Assembly: GCA_949747515.1 (NCBI GenBank)
Contig: CATKFO010000035.1
Coordinates: 1-40,686 of the forward strand
Length of the DNA: 40,686 nt
Direction: 5' to 3'
Source of the DNA: an uncultured Eubacteriales bacterium
GTDB taxonomy: Bacteria > Bacillota > Clostridia > Oscillospirales > CAG-272
Shown: piece by piece, positions 18,258 through 26,104 of the stretch
How positions within the stretch are numbered: the first letter of the stretch is position 1
Layout of the letters: each line of letters opens with the position of its first letter
Program-made: the position numbers and the translations under genes
The notes under the pieces: model-generated
Databases searched by the model: none
The model's input: the letters and a program-made list of their open reading frames with translations, nothing else
Told to the model about the DNA's origin: nothing

Positions 18258-20513
18258 TTACTTATCCCGTCCGTCGTCGACAGATTTATATCCGCAGTCC
18301 GAGTCTATGCATACGAGGGTATCTCTTCCCTTCTTTTTAAGAAGCATCTTGCCGCATTTAGGACATTTTTCATCCGTAGGAGTGTCCCATGAAGAAAAAT
18401 CGCATTCCGGATATTTTTCACAACTGAAAAACTGAGTTCTGTTTCTGCCGTATTTAGCAACTATATCCGCACCGCATTTAGGACATTTGACTCCCAGAGG
18501 TTTTGCGATTTGTTTTGTAAATTTACACTCCGGGTATTTCGAACAAGCGTAAAAGCTGCCGTATCTGCCCGTGCGTATAACCAGATCGGAGCCGCACTTT
18601 TCACATTTTTTTACTTCTCCGTCAGCGTCGGGAACTACGGATGGGGCCGGTTTGCCGCTCTTTGTAAGCGGTTTTGTATTTTTACATTCCGGATAGTTTG
18701 GACAAGCCGCGAATTTGCCGTATCGACCGTCCTTTACGATCATTTTCGCGCCGCACTTCTCGCACACGATATCGGTTTCTTCAACCGGAACGTCGATGTC
18801 GTCCTTTGAAACGCTTGCTTCGGCAGCTTCGAGCTCGCGTTTAAAGCCGTCGTAAAAAGACGAGAGAACGTCCGACATAGTGGAATCTCCGTCCTCTATT
18901 CGGTCCAGATTGTCTTCCATCGAAGCGGTAAACGCGTAATTAACGATATCGGGAAACTGTTCGCACATAAGTTTTGTTATAACCTCTCCAAGAGGAGTCG
19001 GTATCAGCGATTTTCCAGAGCGCTTAACATATCCGCGGGTTGTTATTATCGTTATTATAGGGGTGTACGTGCTCGGACGGCCAATACCGCGTTCTTCGAG
19101 AAATTTTATAAGAGTAGCTTCGGTGTATCTTGCCGGGGGCTCGGTAAAATGCTGCTCCGGCGTAATTTTATCAGTTTCAAGCAATTCGTCTTCCGATATC
19201 TGCGGGAGTCTTGGAGATTTTTCCACCTCTACGTCGGCCGATTCTTCATACAAAGCCATAAATCCGGGAAATTTTACCGTATATCCGCTTGAACGATATA
19301 CGTATTCTGCGCATCCTATATCGATTTGTACGGTCGACAGCTCCGCGCTCGCCATTTGGCTGGACACAAATCTATCCCAGATCAGCTTATACAGTTTATA
19401 TTGATCCGGCGTTAATTTAGATCTTATGGCTTGAGGCTCAACTGAAACGCGGGAAGGTCTGATAGATTCGTGGGCGTCCTGCGCTCCTGACTTCGTTTTA
19501 TAAACTCTTGGATTTTCCGGATAATATTTATCGCCGTAACGCTCGTTTATATATTCCTTCGCCGCAGCTCTCGCCTCGTCGGCGACTCGAAGAGAATCCG
19601 TTCTCATATACGTGATAAGACCCTGCACTCCTCCGAATTCCGAACCGAGGTTTATTCCTTCGTATAGCTCCTGAGCCACCTTCATCGTGCGCTGCGACTG
19701 AAAGTTCAGCTTACGCGACGCCTCCTGCTGAAGCGTTGACGTTATAAAAGGCGGCGAAGGATTCTTGAATTTTTTTCCTCGTTTTACCTCCCGAACTTTA
19801 AACTGCTCGTTTTTGGAGCCGTTCACCACTTCCATGGCCTCGCTTTCGCAGGTAAGTTCCGTTTTTTTGCCGTCGCCTGCCTTTCCATAAAAACGCGCGG
19901 TAAGCTTTTTTCCCTTTTCCGTTATAAGATCGGCGTCGACGGTCCAATATTCCTTTGGAACAAAAGCTCGTATTTCGTTTTCTCTGTCCACGATTATTCT
20001 TGTGGCCACAGACTGCACGCGTCCGGCCGACAAACCGTTGCGTACTGTTTTCCATAGAAAAGGACTGAGTTTATATCCCACAATACGGTCTAAAATTCGT
20101 CTTGCCTGCTGAGAGTTAACAAGATCCATATCTATTCTGCGAGGACGTTTTATAGCGTCCTTTACGGCGGCTTTGGTAATCTCGTTAAATGTAATACGGT
20201 TAGCCTCCGTCGGATCTACTCCGAGCGCCGTGGCGAGATGCCATGATATAGCCTCGCCCTCCCGGTCGGGGTCCGTCGCGAGGAAAATCTTATCCGCGGC
20301 TTTCGCTTCTTTTTTAAGCTCTCTTATAAGCTCTCCTTTTCCACGTATATTTATATAATGCGCCTCGAAATTATTGTCAACGTCGATGCCGAGCGTCGAT
20401 TTCGGCAAGTCGCGCACATGACCCTTAGAGGCGACCACCTTATATCCTGATCCAAGATATCCCTTAATAGTATGCGCCTTTGCAGGCGACTCAACTATAA
20501 CTAACTTCTGCAT
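18258..20513 (-). CDS. topA: DNA topoisomerase I
   Basis: 751 residues, type IA. It relaxes negative supercoils. The TOPRIM domain opens with [17 protein letters not shown] and has DPDREGE (81-87). The active-site Tyr is Y302 in [10 protein letters not shown]. After residue ~580 come four C4 zinc-ribbon modules, each starting CxxCG, the first three ending YPEC; the fourth is shorter and ends in DCGYKS. It is placed between dprA (43 bp) and trmFO (2 bp). Confidence 0.98.
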   Translation of the reverse strand: MQKLVIVESPAKAHTIKGYLGSGYKVVASKGHVRDLPKSTLGIDVDNNFEAHYINIRGKGELIRELKKEAKAADKIFLATDPDREGEAISWHLATALGVDPTEANRITFNEITKAAVKDAIKRPRRIDMDLVNSQQARRILDRIVGYKLSPFLWKTVRNGLSAGRVQSVATRIIVDRENEIRAFVPKEYWTVDADLITEKGKKLTARFYGKAGDGKKTELTCESEAMEVVNGSKNEQFKVREVKRGKKFKNPSPPFITSTLQQEASRKLNFQSQRTMKVAQELYEGINLGSEFGGVQGLITYMRTDSLRVADEARAAAKEYINERYGDKYYPENPRVYKTKSGAQDAHESIRPSRVSVEPQAIRSKLTPDQYKLYKLIWDRFVSSQMASAELSTVQIDIGCAEYVYRSSGYTVKFPGFMALYEESADVEVEKSPRLPQISEDELLETDKITPEQHFTEPPARYTEATLIKFLEERGIGRPSTYTPIITIITTRGYVKRSGKSLIPTPLGEVITKLMCEQFPDIVNYAFTASMEDNLDRIEDGDSTMSDVLSSFYDGFKRELEAAEASVSKDDIDVPVEETDIVCEKCGAKMIVKDGRYGKFAACPNYPECKNTKPLTKSGKPAPSVVPDADGEVKKCEKCGSDLVIRTGRYGSFYACSKYPECKFTKQIAKPLGVKCPKCGADIVAKYGRNRTQFFSCEKYPECDFSSWDTPTDEKCPKCGKMLLKKKGRDTLVCIDSDCGYKSVDDGRDK

Positions 20514-20556
20514 TTATCAGATTATTCCTTTCCTGTCTTCGCCGCGCGATTCGCAG

Positions 20557-21969
20557 TTACGTCTCCGCCGCGTTCAATTCTATGTCGTCGGACGATCTGC
20601 GGAGAAAATAACCTCCCGCTCCGGCCTCCACCGCTCCCGCAATTTCAAGCGCAGTAAGAGAGCTCAGCACGTCGCTTATACTTGTTTCTTTAGTGACAAG
20701 CTCGTCCGCCGTCATTGGAACGTCGGGCTTCATCATGTTATATATGCCGACGCTTATCTCGTCGAGAAAGTCGACGTCGATATGAGGCGCGGCCTCTTGC
20801 TTTATATGTTTATTTGCGCCTGTTTTCTTTATGGTATCTTCGCAGGCTTCGCCCAACTTTATTTTATAATCCGCGCTCGCGCGGCTATGGTTTTCAATGT
20901 TTTTAGATGTTTTTTCAGCATATGATTTTAGTCTTTTTCCGCCGTACGTGCCTTTTCCGTAGTAATTCCCTCCGCCTCGCGCGGATATACGCATTCGCGC
21001 CATAGCGTCCGCAGATTCCGAGTCCAAATCTATTCTTTTCATTGCTCGGTTGAGAGAACGAAGATTTATACTGTGAGGATAAATAAACTCAAATTCTCTA
21101 AGCACGTCTTCAGCCTCGGTGGCAATAAGAGCTCCGTCTTTAATAAGTCCGTTTGTTCCCTCGGAACCTGTTGAATGAACGTCTCCGGGAACAGAAAAAA
21201 GAGAGCGTCCCTGAAATAACGCGTGACGAGCCGTAATTAAAGCTCCGCTGTTCATATCGGCTTCAATTATAACGGTCGCCGAAGATAGACCGCTGATTAT
21301 GCGGTTTCTTATCGGAAAATGTCGTCCCTTAGGAGGCGTTCCGGGAGGATACTCTGAAACGACGGCTCCGGATGACAAAATAGTATTATATAAGTTTTCA
21401 TGATCGCGAGGATATATTACGTCCGCTCCTCCTCCAAGAACTGCGACGGTAGCTCCTCCCGCCGTAATCGCTCCGCACAAAGCCATTCCGTCGGCTCCGA
21501 GAGCCATGCCGCTGACCACCGACGCGCCGCCGGAGGCAAGCCCGTATCCAAAAGAAAAAGCATTGCGTCTTCCGCTATCGCTCATCTTACGCGTGCCGAC
21601 GACGGAAACTGAAAGATCTCGGTCAAAATCAGGGAGACGCCCGAGAACGTAAAGAACCATAGGAGCGTCCCGAAGATTTATAAGTCCGCGTGGAAAATCA
21701 TAATCCGTAGGCACAAGAACTCTCATAGTAGACGAAATCGCCCGGTCAAGGATCTCTTCCGCCTCGGCGAGAGATTTATTTTCTATGATACGATTTGAAG
21801 CCGCCGCTTCTCTAACCGTCAAACCGTCTCCCACCCGTTCAAGATCTTCGGGAGACGCGGCGTATACTGCCGCGGCGTTTCCAAACATATTTACAAGCTT
21901 AACGGCAAGCTTGCTCCCTTGTCCCGCGCCTTGAGCAAGCCAGATCCAATATAATCTGTGATCAGTCAT
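20557..21969 (-). CDS. dprA: DNA-processing protein DprA
   Basis: 470 residues. DprA binds incoming single-stranded DNA and loads RecA during transformation; many bacteria not known to be competent also keep it. The Rossmann-like domain (about 85-290) has VVGTRKMS (123-130), SGMALGADGMA (153-163), FPIRNRIISGLS (218-229) and SGALITARHAL (241-251). A winged-helix domain (about 400-460) closes the protein. A ~100-residue linker (296-398), rich in Lys, Gly, Tyr and Asn, separates them, making the protein longer than the common 280-370 residues. It lies next to topA, the usual neighbour. Confidence 0.95.
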   Translation of the reverse strand: MTDHRLYWIWLAQGAGQGSKLAVKLVNMFGNAAAVYAASPEDLERVGDGLTVREAAASNRIIENKSLAEAEEILDRAISSTMRVLVPTDYDFPRGLINLRDAPMVLYVLGRLPDFDRDLSVSVVGTRKMSDSGRRNAFSFGYGLASGGASVVSGMALGADGMALCGAITAGGATVAVLGGGADVIYPRDHENLYNTILSSGAVVSEYPPGTPPKGRHFPIRNRIISGLSSATVIIEADMNSGALITARHALFQGRSLFSVPGDVHSTGSEGTNGLIKDGALIATEAEDVLREFEFIYPHSINLRSLNRAMKRIDLDSESADAMARMRISARGGGNYYGKGTYGGKRLKSYAEKTSKNIENHSRASADYKIKLGEACEDTIKKTGANKHIKQEAAPHIDVDFLDEISVGIYNMMKPDVPMTADELVTKETSISDVLSSLTALEIAGAVEAGAGGYFLRRSSDDIELNAAET

Positions 21970-21991
21970 GTCAGCTTCCTCTCATTTCAAG

Positions 21992-22813
21992 TCAGATCTT
22001 TTTCGATCTGTACTCCCAAAGTATCACAGCAGCAGCCGCTGCAGCGTTAAGGCTTTCCGTTTTTTCCGTCATCGGTATACGTAAACGATAGGAACATTCC
22101 GAAATTATTTCTTCCGATATTCCGTGTCCTTCGTTTCCGATTACGACGCAATCGTCTTCTTTTATATCAAAATTTCCCAGCGTAAGGCTGCTCTCGTCCA
22201 ACGCCGCCGCGATCGAGCGACGTCCGGCAAGATTTACGGCGCTGATAAAGTCGACTCCGTTATCGGCGGCAATCAGGCGCGTCTTAAACAGAGCCCCCAT
22301 AGAAGCGCGAACAGCTTTAGGTCCATACGGGTCGGCGCATCTATGCAGTATCACGGTATCTCGTCCAAAGGCGCATGCTCCGCGCAATATCGAACCGAGA
22401 TTCCCCGGGTCTCTAATAGAATCGAGCATAAGAATAAAATCGTCTGGAAGCCGTCCGTCCCATTTTTTGTGAGATAACGGAAATCTTGAAACGGATATAA
22501 TTCCCTGAGGAGAGCTCTCGGTAGTTATTTTGTCAAATGCGGAAGAAGAAAGGACGGTTACGTCGGCTCCCGCGCTTCTCGCCGCCGCGGCGATCCAGCA
22601 AAGCTCCTCAGCTTTTTCCTCAAGGATAAACGCGTCGGTTATACGTCCAAATCTAACGGCTTCAAGGGTAAGCTTTACTCCCTCGCAAAGAAAAGTTTCG
22701 GTTTCATCCCGATATTTTTTATTTGAAAGCTTCGCCGCGGACGCAACCTTGCCGTTTTGGCGCGAAGATATATACGCGGATGAGCCACCGTCGGGAAAAA
22801 CATATTTTTCCAT
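21992..22813 (-). CDS. TrmH/SpoU-family RNA 2'-O-methyltransferase
   Basis: 273 residues. A substrate-binding domain (about 25-115, with FLCEGVKLTLEAV) precedes a SPOUT knot domain. The three SPOUT motifs are visible: LDSIRDPGNLGSILRGACAF (read in parts: RDPGNLG and RGACAFG), VVIGNEGHGIS, and LRIPMTEKTESLNAAAAAAV (read in parts: IPM, SLNAAAAA). Proteins of this type methylate a ribose in 23S rRNA or tRNA. A gene of this family next to rplT is common in Bacillota (YsgA/RlmP-like), so 23S rRNA is the likelier target; the exact nucleotide is not known here. The start has GGAAAAGAG upstream. Confidence 0.9.
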   Translation of the reverse strand: MEKYVFPDGGSSAYISSRQNGKVASAAKLSNKKYRDETETFLCEGVKLTLEAVRFGRITDAFILEEKAEELCWIAAAARSAGADVTVLSSSAFDKITTESSPQGIISVSRFPLSHKKWDGRLPDDFILMLDSIRDPGNLGSILRGACAFGRDTVILHRCADPYGPKAVRASMGALFKTRLIAADNGVDFISAVNLAGRRSIAAALDESSLTLGNFDIKEDDCVVIGNEGHGISEEIISECSYRLRIPMTEKTESLNAAAAAAVILWEYRSKKI

Positions 22814-22879
22814 AGTCTCTTTTCCGGCGTTAACGCCTGATTTTTTGCACTATATTTTCAATTTGTTAAACAAAAAAGT

Positions 22880-22923
22880 TCCGGAATATACTCAAAGGGC
22901 GCTGCGTACGCGCGCAACGCCCT
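22880..22923 (-). terminator. Probable terminator of infC-rpmI-rplT
   Basis: An 11-bp GC-rich stem (22913-22923 with 22896-22906, one G-U pair) around a 6-nt loop, 13 bp after the rplT stop. The minus-strand run after it is T-rich but interrupted (TTGAGTATATT), so termination may be partial and the SpoU gene could be read through. A clear promoter for the SpoU gene was not found. Confidence 0.5.
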
Positions 22924-22936
22924 GAATATCGACTTA

Positions 22937-23290
22937 TTACAGAGCGGCCTTAGCCTGCTCCGCGATCGCTGCAAACGCGTCCTTATCGGAAACCGCCAGT
23001 TCTGCGAGCATCTTACGGTTAAGATCCACGCCGGCAAGTTTCAGTCCGTGCATAAGCTGCGAATAATTCATACCGCATACCTTTGCCTGCGCGGAAATAC
23101 GCGTAATCCAAAGAGAACGGAAATCTCTCTTTTTCTGCTTACGACCAATATAAGCGTAATTGCCGCTCTTCATTACGGCTTGCTTCGCCATCTTGAAGTG
23201 CTTGCTCTTAGAACCCCAATATCCCTTAGCAGCCTTCAGAACTCTATTTCTTCTTTTGCGCGTCATCATAGCGCCTTTTACTCTTGCCAT
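22937..23290 (-). CDS. rplT: 50S ribosomal protein bL20
   Basis: 117 residues, exact family length. It binds 23S rRNA early in 50S assembly and in Bacillota represses its own operon by binding the infC leader. The basic N-terminal helix ([27 protein letters not shown]) and the globular end ([24 protein letters not shown]) are typical. It is the third gene of infC-rpmI-rplT, 44 bp after rpmI. Confidence 0.98.
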   Translation of the reverse strand: MARVKGAMMTRKRRNRVLKAAKGYWGSKSKHFKMAKQAVMKSGNYAYIGRKQKKRDFRSLWITRISAQAKVCGMNYSQLMHGLKLAGVDLNRKMLAELAVSDKDAFAAIAEQAKAAL

Positions 23291-23334
23291 TTTCTTCAGT
23301 TCCTTTCTTAATCTCGGTTAAACGGTTGTCCGGC

Positions 23335-23532
23335 TCAGTCCTGGCCGATAAGTCTCTTTACGTTCGCAGTCATAGCGGGACTGAGTATCTGGCTGCTGCG
23401 GAGATGTCTTTTTCTCTTCTGAGTTTTCTGACCGAGATTATGACGGTGATCGGAATGATATACCTTAACCTTACCTGTGCCCGTTACGGAAAATCTTTTA
23501 GCCGAAGCCTTATGCGTCTTGATTTTTCCCAT
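23335..23532 (-). CDS. rpmI: 50S ribosomal protein bL35
   Basis: 65 residues, the usual length. A small basic protein of the large subunit. Typical start MGKIKTHKASAKRFSVTGTG and central HRHNLGQKTQKRKRHLR. It lies between infC (73 bp upstream) and rplT (44 bp downstream), the universal order of this operon. Confidence 0.98.
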   Translation of the reverse strand: MGKIKTHKASAKRFSVTGTGKVKVYHSDHRHNLGQKTQKRKRHLRSSQILSPAMTANVKRLIGQD

Positions 23533-23605
23533 TGTTCTTATATCCTTTCGGTATTTACTAACATTGATCTTGCGGTACGGAATCTAAACGCCGTCCGCGA
23601 GCCGT

Positions 23606-24130
23606 TTATTTAGCCTGATTTTTGATCGGCGCGATAAACATCGTGAGCTGACGTCCCTCAAGCGTAGCTTTTTTATCAACGCTTCCTAATTCTGAGCAAG
23701 CCTCGGCGAATTTGTCCAGCATTTCGCGTCCGAGGTCCTGATGAGCGATTTCGCGTCCTTTAAATCTAAGACAAACCCTCACCTTATTTCCATCGGAAAG
23801 GAATTTTTTCGCTCTGTTCGCTTTCGTCTCGAAGTCATGAGTGTCGATACGGCATGAAAGCTGCACCTCTTTGACTTCTACCGTCTGCTGTTTTTTTCTC
23901 GCCTCTTTTTCTCTCTTGTCCTGCTCATAGCAGTATTTGCCGTAATCCATCGCGCGGCATACCGGAGGCTTTGCCTGCGGTGCGATCAGCACAAGGTCAA
24001 GGTCGCGGTCATACGCGTAGCTTTTAGCTGAATCAAGGCTCATGATACCAAGCTGCTCTCCTTTTTCGTCGAGCATGCGAACTTCTCTCGCTCTGATATC
24101 ATCGTTGATATGCATTTCTTTTGCGCTTAT
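23606..24130 (-). CDS. infC: Translation initiation factor IF-3, probable AUA start
   Basis: 174 residues from a proposed ATA start at 24130. IF-3 keeps the 30S subunit free and checks start codons. The family core is clear: INDDIRAREVRML, the basic linker rich in Lys/Glu, and the C-terminal domain with KVRVCLRFKGREIAHQDLG. The start is chosen because GGGGGTG (24137-24143) lies 6 nt before ATA and because homologues begin with an (I/M)S-K/A-type sequence at this point. The first in-frame ATG (codon 6) would leave the binding site 21 nt away. A TTG at 24151 lies within the terminator's U-tract and lacks a site. Rare start codons on infC are a known autoregulatory device. Confidence 0.92.
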   Translation of the reverse strand: MSAKEMHINDDIRAREVRMLDEKGEQLGIMSLDSAKSYAYDRDLDLVLIAPQAKPPVCRAMDYGKYCYEQDKREKEARKKQQTVEVKEVQLSCRIDTHDFETKANRAKKFLSDGNKVRVCLRFKGREIAHQDLGREMLDKFAEACSELGSVDKKATLEGRQLTMFIAPIKNQAK

Positions 24131-24143
24131 AGGTAGCACCCCC
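24128..24143 (-). promoter_or_regulatory. infC ribosome binding site and AUA start
   Basis: GGGGGTG at 24137-24143, a 6-nt spacer, then ATA at 24128-24130. No ATG, GTG or TTG in frame lies at a usable distance. AUU is the infC start in E. coli and AUA/AUU/AUC starts are known for this gene. This fits discrimination by IF-3 of its own start codon. Confidence 0.7.
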
Positions 24144-24274
24144 AAAATCAAAAAACGTGCGGAAACTCAAGCCTCCCGCACTCATGTAACGCGACAATGT
24201 CGTCTATACCTGATATTAACCGTACGCGCTAAAGCGGTATGGTGAGAACGGAGATGAGTTCTGCTTCTTTTTAC
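24131..24274 (-). promoter_or_regulatory. L20-type leader of infC-rpmI-rplT
   Basis: About 140 nt of untranslated leader between the promoter at 24281-24309 and infC, ending in the intrinsic terminator above. The stretch includes AGAACTCATCTCCGTTCT, an inverted pairing (AGAAC/GTTCT), near its start. In Bacillus and relatives bL20 binds this leader and favours termination. Position and architecture fit; a covariance-model match was not possible here. Confidence 0.65.
24149..24181 (-). terminator. Attenuator terminator just before infC
   Basis: Minus strand: GTGCGGGA (24174-24181), a 9-nt loop, TTCCGCAC (24157-24164; one G-U pair), then G and six T (24150-24156). The U-tract ends only 6 nt before the infC ribosome binding site, so it must be conditional. 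This placement is that of an L20-responsive attenuator. Confidence 0.8.
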
Positions 24275-24280
24275 TCGTTT

Positions 24281-24309
24281 ATTATACACCGTCGTCAGTC
24301 ATTTGTCAA
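24281..24309 (-). promoter_or_regulatory. Perfect-consensus promoter of infC-rpmI-rplT
   Basis: Minus strand: TTGACA (24304-24309), a 17-bp spacer, TATAAT (24281-24286). Both hexamers are consensus. It faces away from the promoter at 24390-24418, with 80 bp between the two -35 boxes. Confidence 0.9.
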
Positions 24310-24389
24310 TACTTTTTTCAAATATTTTCCCTCTCCTATTCTATGTGTTGAACGAGCTCCTCAGAAAATCAAAATTTCCTTCTCTCGTA

Positions 24390-24418
24390 TTGATTTTTAA
24401 TATAAATAATAGTATAAT
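24390..24418 (+). promoter_or_regulatory. Sigma-A-type promoter of the deaminase-tsaD cluster
   Basis: TTGATT (24390-24395), a 17-bp spacer, TATAAT (24413-24418). Transcription would start near 24425, giving a leader of about 95 nt before the start codon at 24520. No riboswitch-like structure was seen in that leader. Confidence 0.75.
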
Positions 24419-24519
24419 AAAAGTTGTATATTGTCGTTTGCCCGCTGTATTTTACTATAAACGACCGTTTTTTGGCTAAAGGGGCGAACCACGTTTTATC
24501 AGAAAGGCAAGGTTCTGAA

Positions 24520-25008
24520 ATGAAGCGCGTATCAAAGCACAACTACTATCTCGACATAGCTCAGACGGTATCCGAAAGGTCTACTTGTATGAGAAGACGC
24601 TTCGGCGCGATAATTGTCTCTAACGACGTAATTATTTCCACCGGTTATAACGGCGCCCCGAGAGGACGCAGGAACTGCACGGACATAGGATCGTGCACCC
24701 GCGATAATATGGGCATTCCAAGAGGAGAAAGATACGAGCTTTGCCGCGCCGTGCACGCGGAGGCAAACGCCATTATATCGGCCTCCCGGGAAAATATGCT
24801 TGATTCGACTCTGTATATGTGCTGCACCGATCCAACCGACGGTTCGATAATAGAAGGCGTCTGCTCATGTATGATGTGCAAGCGTATGATTATTAACGCC
24901 GGCGTAAGCCGCGTCATAATTCGCGAGACCAAAGACGAATATACGGTATACGAAACAAACGACTGGGTAGAAAACGACGATAGTCTCAGCGGAAAGCTCG
25001 GATATTAA
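24520..25008 (+). CDS. dCMP deaminase-like protein (ComEB type)
   Basis: 162 residues from the ATG at 24520, which has AAAGGCAAGG upstream; the frame is open further upstream but begins at the promoter. The fold is that of the zinc-dependent deoxycytidylate deaminases that make dUMP for thymidylate synthesis. H79-A-E81 (HAEAN) supplies a zinc ligand and the catalytic Glu. The second zinc motif is odd: it reads C115-S-C117-M-M-C120, with Ser where the family has Pro before CxxC, and about 10 extra residues (DPTDGSIIEG) lie between TLYM and this motif. The protein is cysteine-rich near C53/C59/C75, as in enzymes with an extra structural zinc. Substrate dCMP is probable, not proven. First gene of a four-gene run ending in tsaD. 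Confidence 0.85.
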   Translation: MKRVSKHNYYLDIAQTVSERSTCMRRRFGAIIVSNDVIISTGYNGAPRGRRNCTDIGSCTRDNMGIPRGERYELCRAVHAEANAIISASRENMLDSTLYMCCTDPTDGSIIEGVCSCMMCKRMIINAGVSRVIIRETKDEYTVYETNDWVENDDSLSGKLGY

Positions 25009-25033
25009 CAGATTCGTAAGAAAGGCAAGAATA

Positions 25034-25615
25034 ATGAAAAACTGCGAAACGCTTCTCTGTCCGAACGAAGAAAAACTTTCGCCGAAAGAAATTAAAAAAT
25101 CGCAAATTCTTTTCGTCTGCACCGGCAACACATGCCGTTCCCCTATGGCGGCCGCTTTATTTAATCACTTATATACCGAAGGAACAAGGCTCGCCGTGTC
25201 GGCGGGAATCGCAGCCGACGGTTCTCCAATAGCAAAATACGCCTGCGAGGCGCTGATGAAGCGCGGCGTTCTTCCGACGGCCGAAAACGATTATCCGCGC
25301 CACATATCGCGCGCCGCCGACGATATTTCCATGGAAAACGCCGAGCTTATCGTAGGAATGACAGCCTCGCACGCTAATTCTTTGATTATGAAATATCCGT
25401 CTTTCGCAACAAAAATTACGGTTATGCCCGAAGATATCCCAGATCCCTTCGGCGGTTCTCAGGACGATTACGATCGATGCCTTTCGGCGATTGAAAAGGG
25501 GCTGACGGACGCTTTCGGAGAAGCAAAAAGCAAAATTATATCGTCGGAATCCTCCGACTGCGATGAATCAGGCGAATTTTTCGATGGAAAAGATATTCAC
25601 GGCGAAGATGGTTGA
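25034..25615 (+). CDS. Low-molecular-weight protein phosphatase (arginine/tyrosine type)
   Basis: 193 residues. The P-loop CX5R is C29-TGNTC-R35 followed by SP (VCTGNTCRSP), and the general acid is D137 in DIPDPFGG. Family members remove phosphate from Tyr or, in the YwlE group, from Arg. The Thr after the catalytic Cys (CTGNTC) is the feature that sets YwlE-type arginine phosphatases apart from tyrosine phosphatases, which usually have Ile or Leu there, so arginine specificity is favoured. The protein has a 22-residue N-terminal extension and a ~25-residue acidic tail. It lies 25 bp after the deaminase gene and overlaps rimI. Confidence 0.88.
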   Translation: MKNCETLLCPNEEKLSPKEIKKSQILFVCTGNTCRSPMAAALFNHLYTEGTRLAVSAGIAADGSPIAKYACEALMKRGVLPTAENDYPRHISRAADDISMENAELIVGMTASHANSLIMKYPSFATKITVMPEDIPDPFGGSQDDYDRCLSAIEKGLTDAFGEAKSKIISSESSDCDESGEFFDGKDIHGEDG

Positions 25616-26069
25616 TCCGATGGAATTCAGCATAGCCGAGGCGGAAAAGTCTCAGTTTTCGTTAATTGCCGACGCGGAAGCCGATATATTTTCAAATCCA
25701 TGGTCTGAAAAAGACGTCGCCGATACAGCCGACAGAGGTACTGTTCTCGCGGCCGTGAACGGAAGAAATCTGCTTGGATATGCGATCGGGATCTCCGCTG
25801 CGGGCGAAGGAGAAATTCTCCGGCTCGGAGTACTGTCCGAATATCGAGGGATTGGTCTTGGAAGAGCTTTACTGACTTTCCTGACGTCTTCTTTATATAA
25901 ATCTGGCGCCGGCGTCTTATTTCTTGAAGTTCGCGAATCCAATACGCCCGCCCGCGCTCTGTATCTTTCATGCGGCTTTACAGAATGCGGAAGACGTAAA
26001 AAATATTACTCGTCTCCAGTCGAGGACGCGGTTATTATGAGTAAGCTTTTAAAAAATCCAAATACGTAA
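25608..26069 (+). CDS. rimI: Ribosomal-protein-alanine N-acetyltransferase RimI
   Basis: 153 residues from the ATG at 25608. A GNAT enzyme; RimI acetylates the N-terminus of bS18 in E. coli. The domain starts with the family block EADIFSNPWSEKDV, has the acetyl-CoA loop YRGIGLGRALL, then LEVRESNTPARALYLSCGF, and ends in a strand with VIMSKLL. The start is uncertain: ATGs at 25563, 25584, 25608 and 25620 are in frame and none has a strong binding site. The start given here overlaps the phosphatase stop by 8 nt and fits the length of the family. It precedes tsaD, the usual partner. Confidence 0.85.
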   Translation: MVDPMEFSIAEAEKSQFSLIADAEADIFSNPWSEKDVADTADRGTVLAAVNGRNLLGYAIGISAAGEGEILRLGVLSEYRGIGLGRALLTFLTSSLYKSGAGVLFLEVRESNTPARALYLSCGFTECGRRKKYYSSPVEDAVIMSKLLKNPNT

Positions 26070-26104
26070 ACCGTGAAATCAGAAGAAAGGCTCCTAATAG
26101 TTAA

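Noticed and set aside
22826..22837. Palindrome GGCGTTAACGCC ahead of the SpoU methyltransferase gene
   Set aside because: On the plus strand it is followed by TGATTTTTT and looks like a terminator, but no plus-strand gene ends there; on the minus strand it only lies in the short leader. No function could be supported.
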